A DNA stretch of 64,000 nt. Origin: Rhizobium leguminosarum bv. viciae USDA 2370. Lineage in GTDB: Bacteria > Pseudomonadota > Alphaproteobacteria > Rhizobiales > Rhizobiaceae. Below, in pieces: positions 52,088-58,932 of this stretch; position 1 is the stretch's first letter, and each line of letters begins with the position of its first letter. A program made the position numbers and the translations under genes. The notes under the pieces are model-generated. The model worked only from the letters and a program-made list of their open reading frames with translations. It was not told the DNA's origin and did not search any database. The stretch spans positions 62,001 through 126,000 of the forward strand of contig NZ_MRDL01000051.1 in the NCBI RefSeq assembly GCF_002008365.1. The letters run 5' to 3'.

Positions 52088-52152
52088 GGCCTTCCCCGCG
52101 GCGCGCTTTTCACCTTGCCACCATCGCCCTCTCTTCGAGGGTACGATCACCA

Positions 52153-52600
52153 ATGGCAGAACTGACGCCGAAGCAGCGCCTGTATGTGGCGGAATATCTG
52201 AAGGATTTGAATGCGAAGCACGCGGCGATGCGGACGGGGTATGGCGGAAAGTCGCGTGCCAATGGCAATCGCTTGATGCGAATGAGGCTGTGCGGGCGGA
52301 GATTGAGAGAGCATTAGCGCCACGTCTTGCCGAGATGGAGACTTCCGCCGAGTGGGTGCTTGTCGCCATTGCCTACGTCGCGTTTGGTGATGTCCGTGAC
52401 GTGTTCGATGACCAGGGGCCGCTGAAGGCGCCTTCGGAGTGGGATGAGCGGACGGCGGCAAGCGTTGTGGGGCTGGAGATCGGCACCTCGGCCAAGGGCA
52501 AGGGGGAGGTGGTGCATGCGGCGAAGATCAAGCGGGCGGACCGGTTGCGGGCGCTGGATATGCTGGCGCGGCATCACTCGCTCTATAACGACGGGATATT
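52153..52600 (+). pseudogene. Terminase small-subunit pseudogene, copy 2
   Basis: MAELTPKQRLYVAEYLKDLN starts in one frame, with HAAMRTGYGGKSRANGNRL. After a one-base shift near 52270 the frame changes and DANEAVRAEIERALAPRLAEM continues, through DVFDDQGPLKAPSEWDERTAA and IKRADRLRALDMLARHHSLYND. It is the standard phage TerS order (DNA-recognition helix, oligomerisation). The frameshift and truncated end make it inactive. Confidence 0.75.
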
Positions 52601-52855
52601 TTTACAATCATTCGCGATCCCGCAACGCGGTTTCAGCCGCTGCAGATTGCGGTCGCATCCGGCCACGGCATCGGCAAATCGGCCCTCATGGGCGATGTCC
52701 TGCTGGAATGAGGCGACGCTGGCGACGGACGGCCAATACCGACACGCAGATGCACCAAGACGGCCGGAGATATCGGCAAATGGGTTCCGCTCTTCGATCG
52801 CGTGCAGGCGACCTCGGTCCGCGCCCGGGAAAAGGCGGTGTCGGACTCGCAGCTA
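52601..52855 (+). pseudogene. Terminase large-subunit fossil
   Basis: TIIRDPATRFQPLQIAVASG and GHGIGKSALMGDVLLE give the Walker A loop of a phage large terminase, then a stop at 52709-52711. Fragments ANTDTQM and AGDIGKWV follow in shifted frames, matching the region after Walker A. It joins the TerS fossil directly, with part missing. Confidence 0.65.
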
Positions 52856-52879
52856 GCTCGACGTCTCGCGCTATCAGGC

Positions 52880-53089
52880 TCACGTTCCGCCGGCCAGCAA
52901 TCGGAGCTGGCTTTCGTCGTGCACACCCTGGCGGTAAAGCTCGATGATGAGGGCGCCCAGACGGTCGGCTTCCTTGCTTGATCTGTCGATCTTTGACCCG
53001 CTACAGAGAGCTTCATGAACACGCCTGCACACATCCAGATCTTCGGAGGCGAGCGGTTCGTCCCGTGTGCTGAACAGCTTGTCTGACAT
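52880..53089 (-). CDS. Small conserved hypothetical protein (69 residues)
   Basis: From ATG 53089: MSDKLFSTRDEPLASEDLDV, CRRVHEALCSGSKIDRSSKEADRLGALIIELYRQGV. I recognise this pattern as a small protein common in rhizobia. A leader AAGGGCAAATTGCG precedes the ATG. No domain. The composition is normal for the genome, unlike a phage orphan. Confidence 0.55.
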   Translation of the reverse strand: MSDKLFSTRDEPLASEDLDVCRRVHEALCSGSKIDRSSKEADRLGALIIELYRQGVHDESQLRLLAGGT

Positions 53090-53282
53090 CGCAATTTGCC
53101 CTTTTTGGATGCCGTGAATCGCTTTCGTGAAAAGATAATTTCGCGATGTTTGCTCTGCAAGATGGGCGAAGGTCCGAAATTCAAAAAGAATTCGGGGCAC
53201 GCACGGAAAGACGCGGGCGTGGGCGGCAGGGCATGGATATGAGATCGATCGGCGTGCCGATCGGATAGTGCGAGTGTGGGAT

Positions 53283-53459
53283 CTACTTGGTTGCGGGGTC
53301 CTTGGCGCCCTGCTGTGACAGGCGCAGCTCTTTCAGCCGCTTGGTTTTTTCCCGGCGGGCTCGCTGCTCCGCCTCGATGGTTTCCTTGGCGGCTCGCTCG
53401 GTGTTTTCGAAACGATCCTGCCGGTAAGCCTTTGATGAGGGTTCACGTTCTCTTTTCAT
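53283..53459 (-). CDS. Small basic hypothetical protein (58 residues)
   Basis: From ATG 53459: MKREREPSSKAYRQDRFENT, then AAKETIEAEQRARREKTKRLKELRLSQQ. Charged, probably one long coiled-coil helix. It resembles a rhizobial small protein from memory. A weak ribosome-binding site is the main doubt. Confidence 0.5.
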   Translation of the reverse strand: MKREREPSSKAYRQDRFENTERAAKETIEAEQRARREKTKRLKELRLSQQGAKDPATK

Positions 53460-53566
53460 GGCCGCTAAACGCAAAGCGGCGAAAACGGTTTCATCGGAAA
53501 TGCGTAACTGGCCGTCAATCGATCGACGTGGCCCGGCGGCCTGGGCGTGGGACGGCAAACAGCCAG

Positions 53567-53782
53567 TCACCATTTATAATTCACTCTGCCGGTCGTATCC
53601 GTCACGTGCGTTCGCACCTTTCCCCGCTGCAGCTTGCTGTTTTGGCCGATCGACCTCTGCTGCGCCGATTTGGCCAGGCATTTGACGGCGTGACCGGCTG
53701 CGTTCCTGCAGGGTGCGGCGGAGGCGGGGTTGGCGGAGATCATGGCGATGGCGATTGCCGCAAGCAGGTTGATACGGAGCAT
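53567..53782 (-). CDS. Small exported protein (71 residues)
   Basis: A signal peptide (MLRINLLAAIAIAMISANPASA) precedes APCRNAAGHAVKC, with a Cys-x-x-x-x-G-x-x-x-x-Cys pattern seen in many small secreted rhizobial proteins, and LQRGKVRTHVTDTTGRVNYKW. Periplasmic or secreted. Function unknown. GGTGAATTCCG precedes the ATG. Confidence 0.6.
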   Translation of the reverse strand: MLRINLLAAIAIAMISANPASAAPCRNAAGHAVKCLAKSAQQRSIGQNSKLQRGKVRTHVTDTTGRVNYKW

Positions 53783-53850
53783 CGGAATTCACCCAGTTTA
53801 GCCGCGTGGAGATTAAATTTGGTCATGCCGATGTCAAGCCGCTCATGGTA

Positions 53851-53875
53851 ACCGGGCGCCTCGTCGGCGCCCGGT
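53851..53875. terminator. Hairpin after the alpha/beta hydrolase gene
   Basis: ACCGGGCGCC and GGCGCCCGGT form a perfect 10-bp stem with a TCGTC loop, 12 bases beyond the hydrolase stop on the minus strand. No U-run; termination is still the most likely role. Confidence 0.5.
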
Positions 53876-53886
53876 AACATCACGGA

Positions 53887-54723
53887 TCAACCTTTGATGA
53901 AGGCAAGGATGTCGGGATTTATGATGTCGGCATGAGTGGTGCACATGCCGTGCGGGAATTTCTCGTAGACCTTCAGCGTGGCGTTCTGCAGCAGCTTGGC
54001 CGAGAGCAGGGCGGAGTCAGCGATCGGCACGATCTGATCGTCGTCGCCGTGCATGACGAGGGTCGGTACGGTGATGATCTTCAGGTCTTCTGTGAAGTCG
54101 GTTTCCGAAAAGGCCTTGATGCCGTCGTAATGCGCTTTGGCGCCGCCGATCATGCCCTGGCGCCACCAATTGTTGATGATCGGCTCCGACACTTTCGCGC
54201 CTGGTCGGTTGAAGCTGTAGAACGGGCCGGCCGGCAGATCGTAATAAAACTGCGCGCGATTCGCGGCGAGCTGCTTGCGCAGGCCATCGAAGACTTCGAT
54301 CGGCAGGCCGCCGGGATTGGCATCCGTCTTCACCATGATGGGCGGCACGGCGCCGATGATGACGAGCTTGGCGACACGGCCCTGCGGCTGGCCGTGGCGG
54401 GCGACATAATGGGTCGCTTCGCCGCCGCCGGTGGAGTGGCCGACATGGACGGTGTTCCTAAGATCGAGATGCTCGACGACGGTTGCGGCATCGGCGGCGT
54501 AGTGATCCATGTCGTGACCGTCGCCCACCTGGGTGGAGCGGCCGTGGCCGCGCCGGTCATGGGCGACGACGCGGTAGCCCTTCTCAAGGAAGAACAGCAT
54601 CTGGGTATCCCAGTCGTCGGAGCATAGCGGCCAGCCGTGATGGAACATGATCGGCTGGGCGGTCTTCGGCCCCCAATCCTTGTAGAAGATCTCGACGCCG
54701 TCCTTGGTTGTGACTGTGCTCAT
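53887..54723 (-). CDS. Alpha/beta hydrolase, non-haem chloroperoxidase/perhydrolase type
   Basis: 278 residues. FHHGWPLCSDDWDTQM (oxyanion region), GHSTGGGE (nucleophile Ser), HGDDDQIVP (Asp) and EKFPHG (His) form the catalytic set of the chloroperoxidase/arylesterase group. It is cytosolic, hydrolyses esters or makes peracids. Start after CCGAAAG-type leader. Confidence 0.87.
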   Translation of the reverse strand: MSTVTTKDGVEIFYKDWGPKTAQPIMFHHGWPLCSDDWDTQMLFFLEKGYRVVAHDRRGHGRSTQVGDGHDMDHYAADAATVVEHLDLRNTVHVGHSTGGGEATHYVARHGQPQGRVAKLVIIGAVPPIMVKTDANPGGLPIEVFDGLRKQLAANRAQFYYDLPAGPFYSFNRPGAKVSEPIINNWWRQGMIGGAKAHYDGIKAFSETDFTEDLKIITVPTLVMHGDDDQIVPIADSALLSAKLLQNATLKVYEKFPHGMCTTHADIINPDILAFIKG

Positions 54724-55276
54724 CTTTCGGCTCCATTAATTGGGGTTGGATTCATGCGGTCAGAAGTTTGCGCCGTTGCCGGCAGAATTGGCAAGGCCAC
54801 GAGCGCCGTTGCGCCGGAGGCTTGGGGCAAGTAGGTCGCGCCTTAGGGGATAAGTCGGCTCTGAATATGCTGATGTGCTAATTGAATGGCTCTTTCTATT
54901 CTATTGATATAACAGAAGTTTGTATGTCTCTGCGCGACGGGCGCACAGCACCCCATCTCGTATGAAGGGACGGGGATTTGGCGATCCTCGCCTGGCTGCT
55001 TCGTGCTGCGAACATTCTTTTGATCCGCGGTATGTCGGCCTGTTCCACTCCTCAGGCAGGTTCGTCATGGGTAGCGAAGGCAGCTGATTTGACGGGCGAA
55101 TGTCTGCAATGAGCCAATTTTTGGCCGTGCGTTCAAGATATCTGTTCGGGTAGTTCAGCATATCTATCCGGGTAGGCGTGTTGACATTCTCTGCGTTGCG
55201 CGCATTGCAGACCGCCGCCGGCGCTCACTTGAACACGGGTCTATGCCCAACCATCTAATCCTCAAACAACACCACA
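54724..55276. other. Gene-poor stretch
   Basis: 553 bases between a divergent hydrolase and the protease leader. The part near 54870-54930 is AT-rich. No frame has a family signature; one minus-strand frame at 54901-55161 lacks a ribosome-binding site. No repeat or hairpin noticed. Confidence 0.4.
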
Positions 55277-55339
55277 ATGGCGAACCTTCGCAATCGCGAC
55301 CGCTTCGCCGGCGGCGGGACGGCCGTTATTGCCGCCTGA
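55277..55339 (+). CDS. Possible 20-residue leader peptide before the protease gene
   Basis: ATG 55277 opens a frame of 20 codons starting MANLRNRDRFAGGG and ending at a TGA at 55337-55339. GAGGAT overlaps this stop and is the ribosome-binding site of the protease start at 55350, so ribosomes finishing the leader could reinitiate. No clear site for its own translation; it may be chance. Confidence 0.35.
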   Translation: MANLRNRDRFAGGGTAVIAA

Positions 55340-55349
55340 GGATCAAATA

Positions 55350-56306
55350 ATGGGTTACATGGATAAGGACATAGCGCCTCAGAATGATGGGGCGCTGATC
55401 GATGCCTATTCGCAATCGATCGCTGCAGCAGTCGATATCGTCGGGCCGGCAGTCAGCCGGATCGAGAGGGTGGGTGGCCGGCAAGGGCACGGGTCGGGCT
55501 TCGCTGTCTCGCCTGACGGTCTGATCATCACCAACAACCACGTCGTCGACGACTCCAAGGTGGTTCGCGTCACCACGCCTGACGGCTTCGTTACCGAGGG
55601 CCGAGTGCTTGGCCGGGATGTGGATACCGATATCGCCCTCATTCGCGCCAATACAAGCACCGGCGCCTGGGCGAAGCTCGGAGATTCCCAGCGCCTGCGC
55701 AGGGGGCATATCGCAATCGCGATCGGAAACCCGCTCGGCTTCGAATGGACGGTTACCGCCGGTATCGTCTCGGCGCTCGGCCGGTCGATGCGGGCAGCCA
55801 GCGGCCGGCTGATGGACGACGTCATCCAGACCGATGCGGCGCTCAATCCCGGCAACTCAGGCGGGCCGCTGGTGTCTTCGGGCGGAGAGGTCATCGGCGT
55901 CAATACCGCCGTGATCCAAGGTGCGCAGAGCATCGCCTTTGCTGTGGCGTCGAATACGGCCAATTTCGTGGTTTCGGAGATTCTCCGTTATGGCCAGGTC
56001 AGGCGCGCCTTCATCGGCATATCAGGCGATACGATTGTGCTGCCGCGCCGGGTGGCACTCGCCGCTGGCACGGCACAAACGACCTCCGTTCGCATCCGGC
56101 GCGTCGAAGCCGATGGGCCTGCGGCAAAGGGAGGGCTGCAGGAGGGCGATTATATCCTCGCCATCGACGGCAGCCCGGTCGGCGGCGTCGACGATATCGT
56201 CCGATTGATGGATGGCAGCAGGATCGGGAGGTATACGGAGATCCTGGTGTTCTCGGTGGCCGGCCGGATCGAGAAGAAGATCTTGCTACCGATGGCGCGG
56301 TTGTGA
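55350..56306 (+). CDS. HtrA/DegP-like serine protease with PDZ domain, no signal peptide
   Basis: 318 residues from ATG 55350 (ATG 55359 also possible). ITNNHVV gives His (about 63), DTDIALI Asp (about 92), and GNSGGPL Ser (about 170), the chymotrypsin-like triad. A PDZ domain follows (about 235-310). Unlike DegP it has no signal peptide or membrane segment, so it may be cytoplasmic or exported otherwise. A single PDZ. Confidence 0.87.
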   Translation: MGYMDKDIAPQNDGALIDAYSQSIAAAVDIVGPAVSRIERVGGRQGHGSGFAVSPDGLIITNNHVVDDSKVVRVTTPDGFVTEGRVLGRDVDTDIALIRANTSTGAWAKLGDSQRLRRGHIAIAIGNPLGFEWTVTAGIVSALGRSMRAASGRLMDDVIQTDAALNPGNSGGPLVSSGGEVIGVNTAVIQGAQSIAFAVASNTANFVVSEILRYGQVRRAFIGISGDTIVLPRRVALAAGTAQTTSVRIRRVEADGPAAKGGLQEGDYILAIDGSPVGGVDDIVRLMDGSRIGRYTEILVFSVAGRIEKKILLPMARL

Positions 56307-56318
56307 CGCCGCTTCGCG

Positions 56319-57320
56319 TCAGGCGCTGACCGCCTCCTGATCTGTTCCCGAAAAATCCACCGCCGCAAAGGCGGCCGCCAGCACTTCCGGTCCGGCGCCG
56401 GTTTTGGCCGCGTCGGTCGAGAGGATCTGGCGGTAGCGCCTTGCGCCCGGCAGGCCGGTGAAGAGGCCGACCATGTGGCGCGCCACGTGCTGCAGCCGGC
56501 CGCCGCTGGCGATGTGGCGTTCGGCATAGGCCATCATCCGATCGCGCAACGCTTCCCAGTCCGGTTCGGCCGCAGGCGCACCGAAGAAGCGCTGGTCGAT
56601 GTCGGCAAGGATCGCGGCATTCTGATAGGCGGCGCGGCCGAGCATGACGCCATCGACATGGGTTAGGTGGGTTGCTGCCTCGTCGAGCGTGCGGATGCCG
56701 CCATTGATGCCGATGAAGACATCGGGCCAGCGTTGTTTCATCCGGTAGACGATGTCGTAGTCGAGCGGCGGGATTTCGCGGTTTTCCTTGGGGCTCAGGC
56801 CCTTCAGCCAGGCCTTGCGCGCATGGATCCAGATCGCATCGGCGCCGGCATCGAGAACGCGGGTGATCAGCTCGGGCAGCGCCTGTTCCGGCTCCTGCTC
56901 GTCGACGCCGATCCGGCATTTCACCGTCACCGGCACGGTCGCAACCCTCTTCATCGCCGCGATGCATTCGGCCACTGTCTCCGGCGTCAACATCAGGCAG
57001 GCGCCGAAGGTGCCCGACTGCACACGGTCGGAGGGGCAGCCGACATTGAGGTTGATCTCGTCATAGCCATAGGGTTCGGCGATCTGCACCGCGTCGGCAA
57101 GCTTTGCCGGGTCCGATCCGCCGAGTTGCAGCGCCAGCGGATGCTCGGCGGCGTCATGACCGAGCAGCCGCTCGCGCGGGCCGTGGATGATCGCATCGGC
57201 CACCACCATCTCGGTATAGAGCAGCGCCTCGCGGCTGATCTGCCGGTGGAAATAGCGGCAATGCCGATCCGTCCAATCGATCATCGGGGCGACCGCAAAA
57301 ATTGGCCTCTTCTGCGTCAT
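56319..57320 (-). CDS. dusA: tRNA-dihydrouridine synthase A (DusA)
   Basis: 333 residues from ATG 57320 (GGAACATCT before it). VAPMIDWTDRHCRYFHRQI is the DusA-type start, NLNVGCPSDRVQSGTFGACLM holds the active Cys (about 94), and INGGIRTLDEA the FMN phosphate site. It reduces uridines 20 and 20a of tRNA with FMN and NADPH. Convergent with the protease gene, with 12 bases between stops. Confidence 0.93.
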   Translation of the reverse strand: MTQKRPIFAVAPMIDWTDRHCRYFHRQISREALLYTEMVVADAIIHGPRERLLGHDAAEHPLALQLGGSDPAKLADAVQIAEPYGYDEINLNVGCPSDRVQSGTFGACLMLTPETVAECIAAMKRVATVPVTVKCRIGVDEQEPEQALPELITRVLDAGADAIWIHARKAWLKGLSPKENREIPPLDYDIVYRMKQRWPDVFIGINGGIRTLDEAATHLTHVDGVMLGRAAYQNAAILADIDQRFFGAPAAEPDWEALRDRMMAYAERHIASGGRLQHVARHMVGLFTGLPGARRYRQILSTDAAKTGAGPEVLAAAFAAVDFSGTDQEAVSA

Positions 57321-57452
57321 AGATGTTCCATCGTTCGTTGTTCCCGGGCGCCGCACTGCGGTGCCCCGCTGCCTCGATGCAGCGCCATATGGGCGGGATC
57401 ATCCATAAGCGCGCATATAACACTTGCCGATGTGATCGACAAATCGAGCGCC

Positions 57453-57483
57453 AAAACAGAAACAGCGCCCCTTGCGGAGCGCC
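57453..57483 (-). terminator. Likely terminator of the cold-shock gene
   Basis: On the minus strand GCGCTCC, GCAA, GGGGCGC (one G-T pair), then TGTTTCTGTTTT. It lies about 30 bases after the cold-shock stop. Confidence 0.5.
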
Positions 57484-57511
57484 GTTCATGCCGCGTGAGC
57501 GGAAGTCTGAC

Positions 57512-57724
57512 TTACGAAGCCGAGATGTTGACGGCCTTCGGGCCCTTGCCCATGCGGTCCGGCTCGGTGTCGAAAGTAACCTGCTGGCCTTCGCGCAGCG
57601 ACTGGATGCCAGAAGCCTGCAGCGCAGAGATATGGACGAAAACGTCCTTTGCGCCGCCATCCGGCGTGATGAAACCAAAACCCTTGTCCTGGTTGAAGAA
57701 TTTTACGGTGCCCTTGGTGGCCAT
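57512..57724 (-). CDS. cspA: CspA-family cold-shock protein
   Basis: 70 residues. GTVKFFNQDKGFGFIT (RNP1 KGFGFI at 14-19) and VFVHIS (RNP2, 28-33) are the nucleic-acid-binding motifs. It binds RNA or single-stranded DNA as an RNA chaperone. The AAGGGAAAAGGACG leader is strong, and the 5' region of more than 200 bases without a gene fits the long untranslated leaders of this family. The copy number of csp genes in rhizobia is high, so the symbol is generic. Confidence 0.93.
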   Translation of the reverse strand: MATKGTVKFFNQDKGFGFITPDGGAKDVFVHISALQASGIQSLREGQQVTFDTEPDRMGKGPKAVNISAS

Positions 57725-58256
57725 TGGGATCGTCCTTTTCCCTTAGTCTGTGTAGTATCCGCGCCCCCGAGAGGAAGCGGACGGCTTTAGCTTTCGCCCC
57801 GATCGATTGGGACGAAGGGTCAGTCGGAGAAGTCACGTACGGGGAAAGAACGTCTACGTAGGCGGGTATTCCCGCGCCGCCTTCCAAACGGAAGGGATTA
57901 CCACATCAGTCCAGTCACCGGCATGCAAATGCCCGAGTAAGTCAATTCGTGCCAGCATTTCGGGCAAAAAGCAAGCGGGATTCTTTTGGCATACCTGCAT
58001 CGATGTCGGGAAATGCCGAAGATTCAGATACTTGACGGTGGGTTAACGGATTCTTGCCCGGCTGTGCCATCGTGGGATTCCGTGCCGAAACGGGATGACG
58101 GGCGGATTCGATAGCCGGCATGGATTTGTTCGTGGGGCGGTCGGGTCGACAGGCACACCGATCAGCCCTCATGGTGGGTGAGGAACGGAGCAATCGATTG
58201 CAGTGACAAACGCAGGGTCGCCTCGAACCACAAGGGCGGGTGATTGGGCCGCCCGC
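57725..58256. other. Leader/promoter region of the cold-shock gene
   Basis: 532 bases without a convincing gene. The part next to the start has the strong Shine-Dalgarno; the rest includes AT-rich patches near 57950-58040. A frame at 57942-58193 on the minus strand has no signature. No cold box can be claimed by eye. Confidence 0.4.
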
Positions 58257-58724
58257 CTACTGCGCGTCACCCAGCAACGCGCTCAGGCTCCATGGATTAT
58301 CACCCTTCTGGTTGGCGATGTCGTCGACCTTCCAGCCGCCATGTTCACGCACCAGGGTGTAGAAGAGCGTCACCTCTTCGCCGTTTTCGAACTGCACCTC
58401 CACCTCGGCCTTATCATCCAGCAGGATCGGTTGGCCGATCCTGACGTCGCTGGCGGCGCCGTCCTGGCCTGCGATGACGGGATCGAAATCGATCGCGCCG
58501 ACATCGCCCTCCGGCGTGTTGTCGAGATCGGTCTGGAGGAGTTTGTTCAGGTGGTCGGAGAAGAAGGCGGAATAGGGCGAGGGCGCCTCGGCGTCGCTGT
58601 TGTCGGTGTCGTAGCTATAGAGCGCCTTGAGCAGCGCCTTCGGCGTCTTGTAGGTTGCCGCCGATGCGGGCAAGGCTGCGAGCGCCGCCATGGCCAGGGC
58701 GAGGATGAATGTGGGCAGGCGCAT
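58257..58724 (-). CDS. Small exported protein (DUF3828-like)
   Basis: 155 residues with a signal peptide ending ALPASA (about 16-22). KALLKALYSYDTDNSD, then YSAFFSDHLNKLLQTDLDN and WKVDDIANQK resemble DUF3828-type small periplasmic proteins. Acidic. It is preceded by GAGGAGAGCCCGC. Function unknown. Confidence 0.7.
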   Translation of the reverse strand: MRLPTFILALAMAALAALPASAATYKTPKALLKALYSYDTDNSDAEAPSPYSAFFSDHLNKLLQTDLDNTPEGDVGAIDFDPVIAGQDGAASDVRIGQPILLDDKAEVEVQFENGEEVTLFYTLVREHGGWKVDDIANQKGDNPWSLSALLGDAQ

Positions 58725-58932
58725 GCGGGCTCTCCTCGGATGGGCAGGAAATCATAGCGGAATCGGGCGTGGAGGTGGAGCGGCATTTTTGGAAGGGTGC
58801 CCGGGCACGGCCGGTGCCTGTGGCGATCGCCAGGAAGTTCGGCCGGTGGGAGTTGCCTGACGGCAAATCCCACCTTTGTGTCGACAGCGTCGGTGACGCA
58901 TCTCGGCGTCCGCCGGCTATCCCATCGCGCGG

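Noticed and set aside
54901..55161. Minus-strand 86-residue frame in a gene-poor gap
   Set aside because: No ribosome-binding site, no domain, and odd composition.
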